A stretch of 64,000 nucleotides of DNA from Roseicella frigidaeris (GTDB lineage: Bacteria; Pseudomonadota; Alphaproteobacteria; Acetobacterales; Acetobacteraceae), in NCBI RefSeq assembly GCF_003258945.1, contig NZ_QLIX01000004.1:62001-126000 (forward strand), in the 5' to 3' direction. Numbering within the stretch: position 1 is the stretch's first letter; each line of letters opens with the position of its first letter. Of the stretch, positions 53,978 through 62,517 are shown one piece after another. A program made the translations under genes and the position numbers. Below the pieces are notes generated by a model, which saw only the letters and a program-made list of their open reading frames with translations, was not told where the DNA came from and ran no database searches.

Positions 53978-55443
53978 GGCTGCGGTCCCCGTCCTGGCCG
54001 GCCTGGGCGCTGCTGGCGGCGCTGGCCGGCTGCGCCCCGCAGCAGGAGGCGGCCGGCCCCGCCCCGGCGGCGCCGCAATGCCGGGTCGGCCCGGATGGCG
54101 GGCCGCCGCTCGCCGAACGGGGCCTCGGCGGCACCGGCGCCACGGCGGAGACGGCGCGCCTCGCCGAGCGCGGGCTCGGCGGCACCGGCATCGGCAGCCA
54201 GGGCCGTGGCCCGGCCCTCGCCGAGCGGGGCATCGGCGGCACCGGCGCCACGGCGGAGGCGGCGCGCCTCGCCGAGCGTGGGATCGGCGGCACCGGTATC
54301 GTCGGCGTCATCACCGGCTTCGCCAGCATCTGCCTCGCCGGCCAGGAGGTGGCGCTGGACGAGACCGTGCCGGTGACGGTGGAGGCGGCACGCGCCAGCC
54401 AGGCCGCCCTGCGGGCCGGCCAGGTCGCGGTGGTGGAGGCGACCGGCCGCGGCGGCGCCCTGCGGGCCCTCCGCGTCGATGTGCGCTACGAGGTGACCGG
54501 GCCGGTCGAGGCGATCGGCGCGGATGGCGCCTTGCAGGTGGCCGGCCAGCGGGTGCTGGCGCCGGCCCGGAGCCAGGTGGCGCAAGGTCAGGCGGCGCAG
54601 GCCCAGACGACGCAGGCCCAGGCGACGCGGCGCGAGGACTGGCCGCGCCGGGGCGACTGGGTGCGGGTGAGCGGCCTGCGCCGGCCCGATGGCGCGATCC
54701 AGTCCACCCGGCTGGATTCGGCGCCGCCGGGCGAGGCGCTGGTCCATGGCGTGCTGCAGCGCGAGGCGGGAACGGCGCGGATCGGCGGGCTGGAGCTGCA
54801 CGGCGCGCCGGTGGCGGCGCTGGCGCCCGGCGGCAGCGTGACCGCCATCGGCCGCTACCAGGGCGGCGTCCTGCGAGCCGAGCGGCTGGTGCCCGACCTG
54901 CTCGCCACCGACCCCGGCGCCTATTTCGGCCAGCGCGTCCGCGCCTTCGTGCTGGAGGGCTTCGTCGCCGCCGACGGCGGCCTGCTGCGGCTCGGCCCCG
55001 ACCTGCGGGCGGCGGCGCCGGGCGGGTTCGGCCGCTTCCCCGGCGGCCGCGCGGTGGTCGAGCTGGAGCGGCGCGGCGATGGCGGGTTGCAGGTCTCCAC
55101 CCTGCGCGCCGCCGGTCCCGGCCCCGGTCCGGGCGCGCCGCCGGCGGGGCCGGGCGGCCTCGTTCCGCGTGGCGGCGAGCGGGCGCCGATGCCGCATCGC
55201 GGCGCGATGGGCGGGCCGCCGGGTTGGGGCGGCTTCGGCGGGATGGGGCCGGGCGGCGTCCCGCCCGGCAGCCCCGGGCCAGGCGGCTTCGGACCCTGGG
55301 GAGGCCCAGGGGGAGGTCTGGGGGGAGGCCCAGGGGGCGGAACCGCGGGCGGACCGGGCGGTGGAGGACCCGGGGGTGGGTTCGGGCCGGGTCCCGGTGG
55401 CCCAGGTGGCGGCCCGGGTGGTGGTCCCGGCGGCGGCCGCTGA
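53974..55443 (+). CDS. DUF5666 domain lipoprotein, copy b, with ERGIGGTG repeats and Gly-rich tail
   Basis: 489 residues from the GTG at 53974 (overlaps the DUF6502 stop). Lipobox ALAGC (Cys20). Four LAERG(L/I)GGTG units at about 46-55, 63-72, 82-91 and 99-108, then DUF5666-like segments (GFASICLAGQEVALDE, VEAIGADGALQVAGQRVL, GDWVRVSGLRRPDGAIQ, GRYQGGVLRAERLVPD). The last 80 residues are a Gly/Pro-rich tail (GGPGGG-type). Paralogue of the gene at 48595. Envelope lipoprotein of unknown function. Confidence 0.82.
   Translation: MRLRSPSWPAWALLAALAGCAPQQEAAGPAPAAPQCRVGPDGGPPLAERGLGGTGATAETARLAERGLGGTGIGSQGRGPALAERGIGGTGATAEAARLAERGIGGTGIVGVITGFASICLAGQEVALDETVPVTVEAARASQAALRAGQVAVVEATGRGGALRALRVDVRYEVTGPVEAIGADGALQVAGQRVLAPARSQVAQGQAAQAQTTQAQATRREDWPRRGDWVRVSGLRRPDGAIQSTRLDSAPPGEALVHGVLQREAGTARIGGLELHGAPVAALAPGGSVTAIGRYQGGVLRAERLVPDLLATDPGAYFGQRVRAFVLEGFVAADGGLLRLGPDLRAAAPGGFGRFPGGRAVVELERRGDGGLQVSTLRAAGPGPGPGAPPAGPGGLVPRGGERAPMPHRGAMGGPPGWGGFGGMGPGGVPPGSPGPGGFGPWGGPGGGLGGGPGGGTAGGPGGGGPGGGFGPGPGGPGGGPGGGPGGGR
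54109..54297 (+). repeat. In-gene tandem units encoding LAERG(L/I)GGTG
   Basis: Four units begin at 54109, 54160, 54217 and 54268 with spacings of 51, 57 and 51 bases. Each starts CTCGCCGA(A/G)CG and contains a GG(C)TCGGCGGCACCGG-like core. Units 1 and 3 are the most similar, pointing to duplication of a pair. The copy-a paralogue has three units. Confidence 0.8.
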
Positions 55444-55481
55444 TCCCGCGGCCGGGCCGGCCCACGGCGCGTGCCGGGCAA

Positions 55482-55507
55482 GCCCCGACCCCAACCGGGA
55501 TCGGGGC
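55482..55507. terminator. Hairpin between converging DUF5666 copy b and aldehyde dehydrogenase
   Basis: GCCCCGA (55482-55488) and TCGGGGC (55501-55507) pair around 12 bases that include CCC and GGG stretches. It lies 38 bases after the DUF5666 stop and 8 before the dehydrogenase stop, so a bidirectional terminator is likely. Confidence 0.5.
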
Positions 55508-55515
55508 CGCCAGCC

Positions 55516-57015
55516 TCAGCGCGGCGGCGGCAGGGCCAGGTTCACGCTGACATTCTTGCGCTGGGTGAAGCTGTCCAGCATGCCCTCCAGCGAGAATTCC
55601 CGGCCGATGCCGCTCTGCTTGTAGCCGCCATAGGAATGGCCCGGCACCTGGCCGCCGGCCTGGTTCACCTGCACCCAGCCCGCCTCGATCCGGTGCGCGG
55701 TGCGCAGCGCGGCGCCGATGTCGCGGGTGAAGACATAGCCGGCGAGGCCGTAATGGCTGTCATTGGCCATGCGCAGCATCGCCTCCTCGTCCTCCCAGGG
55801 GATCGCCACCAGCACCGGGCCGAAGATCTCCTCCCGCGCCAGGCGCCAGTCATTCGTCGCGTCGGCGAAGATGGTCGGCACCGCGAAATAGCCCTCGCTC
55901 AGCGGCCCCTCGCTCGGCGGCAGGCCGCCGGTCAGCAGCCGCGCATCCTGCCGCTGCATCCCCTCCTTCACATAGCCGCAGACGCGGTCGAACTGCTTGC
56001 GGTTGATGATGGTGCCGATGTCGCTCGCCTCGTCCAGCGGGTCGCCGAGCGTCAGCGTGCGCACCTTCGCCACCAGCCGCTCGAGGAAGCTGTCGAAGAT
56101 GCGCCGGTGCAGGAAGAGGCGGGAGCCGGCGGTGCAGGACTGGCTCTGGCGGGTGAAGCGCATGGCGGCGATGACGCCGTCCACCACCCAGTCCTCGTCG
56201 GCATCCGGATAGAGGATGCAGGGCGACTTGCCGCCGAGCTCGAGCGAGACCGGCACGATGCGCTCGGCGGCCCAACCCATGATGAGCTTGCCGACCGCGG
56301 TCGAGCCGGTGAAGGAGAGCTTGCGCACCGCCGGGTGGCGGGCCAGCGGCTCGCCGCATTCCGCGCCGGTGCCGGTCAGGAGGTTGAGCACGCCGGGCGG
56401 CAGATGCTCCTGGCAGAGCGCGGCGAGCATCAGCACGCCGAGCGGCGCGTCCTCGGCCGCTTTCATCACCATGGTGTTGCCGGCGCAGAGCGCCGGGGCG
56501 ATCTTCAGCGCGGCCAGCAGCACCGGCGCGTTCCAGGGGATGATGGCGCCGACCACGCCGAGCGGCTCCCGCCGCGTGTAGCTCAGCACCTGCTCGCCGA
56601 GCGGGATGGTCTCGCCCTTCAGCTCGCTGGCGAGGCCGCCGAAATAGCGGAAGATCTCGGCGAGGTTGCGCGCCTCCGGCCGCGCCTGGGTGCGGAGCGC
56701 ATTGCCGGTCTCGGTCGCCACCTGGCGGGCGATCGCCTCCGCCTCGGCCTCCAGCCGGTCGGCGATGCGCAGCAGGGCGCGGCCGCGCTCGCGCGGCGGC
56801 ACCCGCGACCAGGCAGGAAAGGCAGCCTGCGCTGCCGCCACCGCCGCCTCGACATCCGCCGCGCCGGCGCGCGGCACGGCGGCGATGGGCCGGCGATTGG
56901 CCGGGTTCTCGACCAAGATGGTCTCGCCACCCTTGGCCGGCACCCAGGCGCCATCGATGAGCATGGGCTGGAAGGGCGCGGTCTCGGCCGTCGCCGCTGC
57001 GGCGGTGCTGCCCAT
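55516..57015 (-). CDS. Aldehyde dehydrogenase family protein (betaine-aldehyde type)
   Basis: 499 residues from the ATG at 57015; longer upstream frames overlap the divergent gene. The catalytic Cys is in RQSQSCTAGSRLF, the general base in SLELGGKSP, and the NAD site in IIPWNAPVLLAALKIAPALCAGNTMVMKAAEDAPLG and FTGSTAVGKLIM. Oxidises an aldehyde to the acid with NAD(P). Divergent from a second aldehyde dehydrogenase with a palindrome between. Substrate unknown. Confidence 0.92.
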   Translation of the reverse strand: MGSTAAAATAETAPFQPMLIDGAWVPAKGGETILVENPANRRPIAAVPRAGAADVEAAVAAAQAAFPAWSRVPPRERGRALLRIADRLEAEAEAIARQVATETGNALRTQARPEARNLAEIFRYFGGLASELKGETIPLGEQVLSYTRREPLGVVGAIIPWNAPVLLAALKIAPALCAGNTMVMKAAEDAPLGVLMLAALCQEHLPPGVLNLLTGTGAECGEPLARHPAVRKLSFTGSTAVGKLIMGWAAERIVPVSLELGGKSPCILYPDADEDWVVDGVIAAMRFTRQSQSCTAGSRLFLHRRIFDSFLERLVAKVRTLTLGDPLDEASDIGTIINRKQFDRVCGYVKEGMQRQDARLLTGGLPPSEGPLSEGYFAVPTIFADATNDWRLAREEIFGPVLVAIPWEDEEAMLRMANDSHYGLAGYVFTRDIGAALRTAHRIEAGWVQVNQAGGQVPGHSYGGYKQSGIGREFSLEGMLDSFTQRKNVSVNLALPPPR

Positions 57016-57177
57016 ATTGGCGTTTCCCTGTCTGTGGTTGCGGGTCCGGTGAAGCGGCCCCAGCTGGACGGGGCCCCATGAACCGTCCCGAAGTCTTCCG
57101 GCCAAGCCCCGGCGATGCAAGGGGGCCAACGCCAGGGGGTACGGCCGGTTGACTCGGCCGCCGCGACGCGGGATGGC

Positions 57178-57195
57178 TATATTTGAATCAATATA
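57178..57195. promoter_or_regulatory. AT-rich inverted repeat between divergent aldehyde dehydrogenases
   Basis: TATATTTGAATCAATATA, arms TATATT/AATATA, the only AT-rich patch in a GC-rich 211-base divergent region. It lies 31 bases before the ATG of the rightward gene. It looks like an operator for a regulator controlling both genes, or a single promoter's -10 region. Confidence 0.5.
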
Positions 57196-57226
57196 ACGAC
57201 GCGGCCCGGCCGCGGCAGGAGGATCC

Positions 57227-58663
57227 ATGGCGGCCTATCCGGAATTGCGGCTCTGCATCAGCGGCGAGTGGCGCCGCCGCCCGGGACAGCCGGTGTTCAA
57301 CCCCTTCGATGACAGCGTGCTGGGCGAGCTGCCGCATGCGACGCGCGAGGATATGGACGATGCCCTCGCCCGCGCCGCCGAGGGCCACCGCGCCTGGCGC
57401 CGCACCGCGCCGGCCAAGCGCGCCCAGATCATGCAGCAGGCGGCGCGGCTGCTGCGCGAGCGGGCCGACGCCATCGCGCATGCGATCACGCTGGAGCAGG
57501 GCAAGCCGGTTGGCCAGGCGCGGGTGGAGGTGTTGCGCGCCTGCGACATCATCGAATGGGATGCGGAGGAAGGGCGGCGCGCCTATGGAAGGGTGATCCC
57601 GGCCGAGCCCGGCCTGCGCCACATCGTGGTGCGCGAGCCGATCGGCATCGTCGCCGGCTTCGCGCCGTGGAATTTCCCGATCAGCTCGCCGACCCGCAAG
57701 GTGGCAGGCGCGCTGGCGGCGGGCTGCGCCATCATCCTCAAGGCGTCGGAGGAGACGCCGGCCGGCGCCTTCCACCTGGTGCAGGCCTTCCTCGATGCCG
57801 GGGTGCCGGATGGCGCGCTCAGCCTGCTCTTCGGCGTGCCGGGGGAGATCTCGGACCACCTCATCCCGCAGCCGGGCGTGCGGCTGGTGACCTTCACCGG
57901 CTCGGTGCCGGTGGGCAAGCGCCTCGCCGCCATGGCGGGGGCGCATATGAAGCCGGCGATCATGGAGCTCGGCGGGCATGCGCCGGTGATCGTCTGCGGC
58001 GATGCCGATCCGGACTCGGCCGCGGCCACCTCGGCCATCGGCAAGTCGCGCAATGCCGGGCAGGTCTGCGTCTCGCCGACGCGCTTCTTCGTCGACGACG
58101 CGATCCATGACCGCTTCGCCAGCGCCTTCGGCGAGCGGGCGGCGGCGGTGCGCATCGGCAACGGGCTGGAGCCGGACACCCAGATGGGGCCGCTCGCCAA
58201 CCACCGGCGGGTGGAGGCGATGGAGCGGCTGGTGGCGGATGCGCTCGGCCGCGGCGCCCGGCTGCTGGCCGGCGGCAGCCGCGCCGGCAACCGCGGCTGC
58301 CTCTTCCCGCTGACCGTGCTGGCCGATGTGCCGGACGACGCGCTGGCGATGCGCGAGGAGCCCTTCGGCCCGCTGGCTCTGATCAGCCGCACCCGCGACA
58401 TCGGCGAGGCGATCGGCAAGGCGAATTCCCTGCCCTTCGGGCTGGCCGCCTATGCCTTCACCCAGTCCGCGCCGCATGTCGAGCGGCTCTCGGACGAGAT
58501 GGAATGCGGCAACCTCTCGATCAACCACCTCACCGCCTCGATCGCCGAGACGCCCTTCGGCGGCGTCAAGGACAGCGGCTATGGGCGCGAGGGCGGCAGC
58601 GAGGGGCTGGCCTGCTACACGGTGACGAAGAACGTCTCGCACCTGGTGACGCCGCCGGGCTGA
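57227..58663 (+). CDS. NAD(P)-dependent succinate-semialdehyde dehydrogenase-like aldehyde dehydrogenase
   Basis: 478 residues. GabD-like landmarks: PWNFPISSPTRKVAGALAAGCAIILKASEETPAGAF, TFTGSVPVGKRLA, MELGGHAPVIV, catalytic Cys in NAGQVCVSPTRFF, and REEPFGPLALI. AGGAGG precedes the start. GabD enzymes complete GABA and related semialdehyde oxidation; the exact substrate is not proven. Divergent from another aldehyde dehydrogenase, with shared control likely. Confidence 0.92.
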   Translation: MAAYPELRLCISGEWRRRPGQPVFNPFDDSVLGELPHATREDMDDALARAAEGHRAWRRTAPAKRAQIMQQAARLLRERADAIAHAITLEQGKPVGQARVEVLRACDIIEWDAEEGRRAYGRVIPAEPGLRHIVVREPIGIVAGFAPWNFPISSPTRKVAGALAAGCAIILKASEETPAGAFHLVQAFLDAGVPDGALSLLFGVPGEISDHLIPQPGVRLVTFTGSVPVGKRLAAMAGAHMKPAIMELGGHAPVIVCGDADPDSAAATSAIGKSRNAGQVCVSPTRFFVDDAIHDRFASAFGERAAAVRIGNGLEPDTQMGPLANHRRVEAMERLVADALGRGARLLAGGSRAGNRGCLFPLTVLADVPDDALAMREEPFGPLALISRTRDIGEAIGKANSLPFGLAAYAFTQSAPHVERLSDEMECGNLSINHLTASIAETPFGGVKDSGYGREGGSEGLACYTVTKNVSHLVTPPG

Positions 58664-58691
58664 GCGGCGGCGTCGGCGCGGGGGCTGTTCC

Positions 58692-58750
58692 AGAGCAGAT
58701 CCCGATCAGGTGGACTCACCTGATCGGGTGAAGATGCTCTGAAAACAATA
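58692..58750. repeat. Hairpin repeat element, family B, copy 1
   Basis: AGAGCAGAT, then 12-bp arms CCCGATCAGGTG (58701-58712) and CACCTGATCGGG (58717-58728) around GACT, then GTGAAGATGCTCT and AAAACAATA. Its frame is the same as element A3 immediately after, differing only in the core. Between the GabD-like gene and converging lspA. Confidence 0.78.
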
Positions 58751-58753
58751 GCC

Positions 58754-58813
58754 TAGAGCAGATCCTGTCCGGATGACCTCATCCGGACAGGTGAAGATGC
58801 TCGTAAAAACAAT
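58754..58813. repeat. Hairpin repeat element, family A, copy 3 (inverted)
   Basis: Reverse complement of 8933-8992 with one difference at the end. TAGAGCAGAT, core arms CCTGTCCGGATGA/TCATCCGGACAGG, GTGAAGATGCTCG, TAAAAACAAT. It joins B1 through GCC and C3 through AGT, forming a B-A-C row. Confidence 0.82.
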
Positions 58814-58816
58814 AGT

Positions 58817-58860
58817 CTAGGGCGCTTCCCCGGAACCGGTGTTCAGGGGAAGCGTCCTAG
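58817..58860. repeat. Hairpin repeat element, family C, copy 3
   Basis: 15-bp arms CTAGGGCGCTTCCCC (58817-58831) and GGGGAAGCGTCCTAG (58846-58860) with one G-U-compatible pair, around a loop with GGAACCGGTGTTCA. Both ends are CTAG. The CTA at 58857-58859 is the stop codon of lspA on the minus strand. Confidence 0.75.
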
Positions 58861-59390
58861 CCCCGTGCCGGCCGGCGCAGCAGCGCATCGGCGAGCAGCA
58901 CGATCACGCCGCAGACGATGCCGGCATCGGCGATGTTGAAGACGTACCAGTCCCAGCCCCAGGCATGGGCGCGGAGGAAATCGACCACCGCGCCGAAGCG
59001 CAGCCGGTCGATGACATTGCCGACCGCGCCGCCGATGACGGCGCCGAGGGCGAGCGCCACCGGCAGCGTCTCGGCCCGCCACAGCCAGCGCAGCAGGAAG
59101 CCGGCGATGGCGACGGCGAGCACCGCCAGCAGCAGGTGGTTCAGCGGCCCCTCGCCCGAGAGCAGGCCGAAGGTGACGCCGCGGTTCCAGACCATGGTGA
59201 GGTCGAGCCCGAAGGGCCCCGCCTGCAGCAGCGCCAGGTTGCGCAGCGTCGGCAGGTCGAGCCGTTCCAGCACCCACCACTTGCTCGCCTGATCCGCCAG
59301 CAGCAGCAGCGCCGCCATCAGCAGGCCGGGGCGGAACAGGCCGGGGCGGGGCGCCGCGGCGAGGGCGGTCGCGCTCAAGGCCTCGGGCAC
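58857..59390 (-). CDS. lspA: Lipoprotein signal peptidase (signal peptidase II)
   Basis: 177 residues, four membrane helices. Catalytic aspartates in GNVIDRLRFGAVVDF and FNIADAGIV, plus the conserved NRGVTFGLL. It cleaves prolipoproteins such as the DUF5666 lipoproteins in this window after lipidation. It starts 4 bases before the end of ileS, so the two are linked, as is usual. The stop codon lies in element C3. Confidence 0.96.
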   Translation of the reverse strand: MPEALSATALAAAPRPGLFRPGLLMAALLLLADQASKWWVLERLDLPTLRNLALLQAGPFGLDLTMVWNRGVTFGLLSGEGPLNHLLLAVLAVAIAGFLLRWLWRAETLPVALALGAVIGGAVGNVIDRLRFGAVVDFLRAHAWGWDWYVFNIADAGIVCGVIVLLADALLRRPARG

Positions 59391-59394
59391 CCCC

Positions 59395-62223
59395 TCAGGC
59401 GCCCTGGGCTTCGACGACCGCCTCGCAGCGGCGGCAGAGGGTCGGGTGCCGCTCCGAGGCGCCGACCTCGGGCAGCACGCGCCAGCAGCGGTCGCATTTG
59501 GCGCCGGGCGCCACCTCCACCGTCTCGCCCGTCTCCGCCGCCCCGGCGAGCGCGACCTGCGAGACGATCAGCACCTCCGCCCATTCCTCGGCGGTGAGCA
59601 CATTCGCCGGCTCCTCCGGCGCGAAGCGCAGCAGCGCCTTCGCCTGCAGCGAGGAGCCGATGGTGCCGGCGCGCCGCTTCTCCTCGATGTCGCCGGTGAC
59701 GCTGCGGCGGAAGCGGCGGATCTCCGCCCAGCGCGCGGCCAGCGCCGCATCCTTCCAGCCCTCCGGCACCAACGGGAAATCGGTGAGGTGGATGCTGCCA
59801 TCCTCGTCCGGGAAGCGCGCCAGCCAGGCCTCCTCGGCAGTGAAGACCAGCACCGGAGCCAGCCAGGCGCAGAGGCAGCGATGCAGCACGTCGAGCACGG
59901 TGCGGGCGCTGCGGCGGCGATGGCTGTCGGGCCCGTCGCAGTAGAGCGCGTCCTTGCGGATGTCGAAGTAGAAGGCGGAGAGGTCGGTGGCGCAGAAATT
60001 ATGGATCTCGGGATAGACCCCGGCCCAATTGTAATCCTCGGCCGCCTGCCGCACCCGCGCATCCAGCTCGGTCAGCCGGTGCAGCACCCAGCGCTCCAGC
60101 TCCGGCAGTTCGGCATAGGGGACGGTCTCGTCCTCCGCGAAGCCGGCGAGGTTGCCGAGCAGCCAGCGCAGCGAGTTGCGGATGCGGCGATACAGCTCGG
60201 CCTGCTGCTTCAGGATCTCCGGCCCGATGCGCAGATCCTCGGCGGTGTCGGCGTTCATCACCCAGAGCCGCAGGATGTCGGCGCCGTATTGCTGCATCAC
60301 CTGCTGCGGCGCGGTGACGTTGCCGAGCGACTTCGACATCTTGCGGCCCTGCTCGTCGAGCACGAAGCCATGCGTCAGCACCGCCTTGAAGGGCGCGACG
60401 CCGTTGGTGCCGATGCTCTCGAGCAGCGAGGAATGGAACCAGCCGCGATGCTGGTCGGAGCCCTCCAGGTACAGGTCGGCCGGGAAGGGCAGGCCGTGGT
60501 CGGGCAGCACGAAGGCATGGGTGCTGCCGCTCTCGAACCAGACATCGACGATGTCCATCACCTGCTCGTAATCCGCCGGGTCGCGTCCTTCTCCGAGGAA
60601 GCGCGCCGCGGCGCCCGGCTTGTACCAGGCATCCGCGCCCTCCTCGGCGAAGGCGGCGATGATGCGCTCCATCACCACCGGGTCGCGCAGCGGCTCGCCC
60701 GTCGCCTTGTCGACGAAGACCGCGATCGGCACGCCCCAGGCGCGCTGGCGGCTGATGCACCAGTCCGGCCGCGCCGCCACCATGCTGCCGATGCGGTTGC
60801 GCCCCTGGTCGGGCACGAAGTAGGTGGCGTCGATCGCCGCCAGCGCCTTCTCGCGGATGCGGTTGGCATCGTCCATGGCGATGAACCATTGCGGCGTCGC
60901 CCGGAAGATCACCGGCTTCTTGCTGCGCCAGCTATGCGGGTAGCTGTGGGTCAGCTTCGACTTGGCGACCAGCGTGCCGGCCGCCTCGCAGGCGGCATAG
61001 ACGGCGTCATGCGCCTTGAAGACATGCAGACCGGTGAAGCCCGGCGCCTGCACGGTGAAGCTGCCGTCGTCGTTCACCGTCTCGGGCACCGGCAGGCCAT
61101 GGGCGCGGCCGAGGTTGAAGTCGTCCTCGCCATGGCCCGGCGCGATATGCACGAAGCCGGTGCCGGCCTCGGTGGTGACGAAATCGCCCGGCAGCAGCGG
61201 CACCGGGAAGTCGTAGCCGGCATTCCAGCCGGCCAGCGGATGCGCCGCGACGGCGCCGGCGAGCTCCGCGCCCTTCAGTACGCGCCGGATGGTGTGCGCG
61301 CCGAGCTTCGCGTCCTTCTCGAATTGCGGCAGCAGCGGCAGCGCCACCAGCAGGGTCTCGCCGGGGACCAGATGGCTGCCCTCGCCCACCGCATCGACAT
61401 GCAGCAGCGCGTAGTCGATCTCCTCGCCATAGGCGACGGCGCGGTTGCCGGGGATGGTCCAGGGCGTCGTCGTCCAGATCACCACCGAGGCGCCGGCGAG
61501 GTCCGCCGCCGGCGCCTGCCGCAGCCGGAAGCGCGCCCAGAGGGTCGGCGAGACATGGTCGTGATACTCGATCTCGGCCTCGGCCAGCGCCGTCTTCTCG
61601 ACCGGGCTCCACATCACCGGGCGCAGGCCGCGATAGAGCGAGCCGTTCATCAGGAACTTGCCGATCTCGCGGACGATCGCGGCCTCGCTGGTGAGGTCCA
61701 TCGTCGCGTAGCGCCCGGCCCAGTCGCCGAAGACGCCGAGGCGCTTGAACTCCTCCCGCTGCACGTCCAGCCAATGCGTGGCATAGGCGCGGCACTCGGC
61801 GCGGAACTCCAGCACCGGCACGTCGTCCTTCTTGCGGCCGCCCTGGTACTTGCCCTTGGGGTCGCGGTACTCCTCCTCGATCTTCCACTCGATCGGCAGG
61901 CCGTGGCAGTCCCAGCCCGGGACGTAGTCCGCGTCCTTCCCCGCCATCTGGGCGGCGCGGTTGATGACGTCCTTCAGGATCTTGTTCAGCGCGTGGCCGA
62001 TATGCAGCGGCCCGTTCGCATAGGGCGGGCCGTCATGGAGGACGAAGCTCTCGCGGCCCTTCGACTGCGCCCGCAGCCGCTCCCACAGCTTCAGCCGCTC
62101 CCAGCGGGCGAGCCATTGCGGCTCCCGCTTCGGCAGGTCGCCGCGCATGGGGAAGGAGGTGTCGGGCAGGAAGACGGTGCCGCGATAGTCGCGGAGGGCG
62201 GTGTCGGCGGGGCTGTCGTTCAT
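59395..62223 (-). CDS. ileS: Isoleucine-tRNA ligase
   Basis: 942 residues. HIGH motif [16 protein letters not shown] motif KMSKSLGN, editing (CP1) domain between, and the C-terminal zinc-binding cysteines [12 protein letters not shown]...LCRRCEAV. This is the bacterial IleS type with C-terminal Zn. Attaches isoleucine to tRNA-Ile. Upstream of lspA in the same transcription direction. Confidence 0.97.
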   Translation of the reverse strand: MNDSPADTALRDYRGTVFLPDTSFPMRGDLPKREPQWLARWERLKLWERLRAQSKGRESFVLHDGPPYANGPLHIGHALNKILKDVINRAAQMAGKDADYVPGWDCHGLPIEWKIEEEYRDPKGKYQGGRKKDDVPVLEFRAECRAYATHWLDVQREEFKRLGVFGDWAGRYATMDLTSEAAIVREIGKFLMNGSLYRGLRPVMWSPVEKTALAEAEIEYHDHVSPTLWARFRLRQAPAADLAGASVVIWTTTPWTIPGNRAVAYGEEIDYALLHVDAVGEGSHLVPGETLLVALPLLPQFEKDAKLGAHTIRRVLKGAELAGAVAAHPLAGWNAGYDFPVPLLPGDFVTTEAGTGFVHIAPGHGEDDFNLGRAHGLPVPETVNDDGSFTVQAPGFTGLHVFKAHDAVYAACEAAGTLVAKSKLTHSYPHSWRSKKPVIFRATPQWFIAMDDANRIREKALAAIDATYFVPDQGRNRIGSMVAARPDWCISRQRAWGVPIAVFVDKATGEPLRDPVVMERIIAAFAEEGADAWYKPGAAARFLGEGRDPADYEQVMDIVDVWFESGSTHAFVLPDHGLPFPADLYLEGSDQHRGWFHSSLLESIGTNGVAPFKAVLTHGFVLDEQGRKMSKSLGNVTAPQQVMQQYGADILRLWVMNADTAEDLRIGPEILKQQAELYRRIRNSLRWLLGNLAGFAEDETVPYAELPELERWVLHRLTELDARVRQAAEDYNWAGVYPEIHNFCATDLSAFYFDIRKDALYCDGPDSHRRRSARTVLDVLHRCLCAWLAPVLVFTAEEAWLARFPDEDGSIHLTDFPLVPEGWKDAALAARWAEIRRFRRSVTGDIEEKRRAGTIGSSLQAKALLRFAPEEPANVLTAEEWAEVLIVSQVALAGAAETGETVEVAPGAKCDRCWRVLPEVGASERHPTLCRRCEAVVEAQGA

Positions 62224-62517
62224 GGGTCTCGGTCCTGGCCGCGGGCGCCCTGGCGCCGGCGGAGCGGTGGATGCGCGCGATGGGTCCCGGCCCCGGCCTG
62301 GCGGCGGCTCCGGCGGTGCCGGAGGGCCTCAGGCGAGGACCGGGCCAGGAATTCGGCCGATGAGACGATATGGCGCCGAAGCGTGCATGGCGCGGTTATG
62401 CGGAGCGGACCCGGGCCGGGTCAAGCACGGGTTGGGCGCCGCCGCTGCCGCTCACCGCAACTGGATACACGCCCGGCGTGACGTCGCGGCCGGGCGAGGC
62501 AGCCGGCCGCCGCCGCC
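62224..62517. other. Intergenic region between ribF and ileS
   Basis: About 290 bases containing the ileS upstream leader. No gene and no repeat copy recognised. Given that ileS leaders often carry T-box elements only in Gram-positives, none is expected here, and none is seen. GC-rich with short inverted stretches. Confidence 0.4.

Noticed and set aside
55200-55443. Gly-rich repeats at the end of DUF5666 copy b as a possible separate repeat or PE/PPE-like element
   Set aside because: They are in frame with the lipoprotein and are ordinary low-complexity tail sequence.
59446-62481. 1011-codon rightward frame opposite ileS
   Set aside because: Antisense to ileS with no recognisable motif; a shadow frame.
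62224-62517. Possible leader regulation of ileS (T-box or attenuator)
   Set aside because: No T-box-like motif or tandem isoleucine codons; T-boxes are not expected in Proteobacteria.
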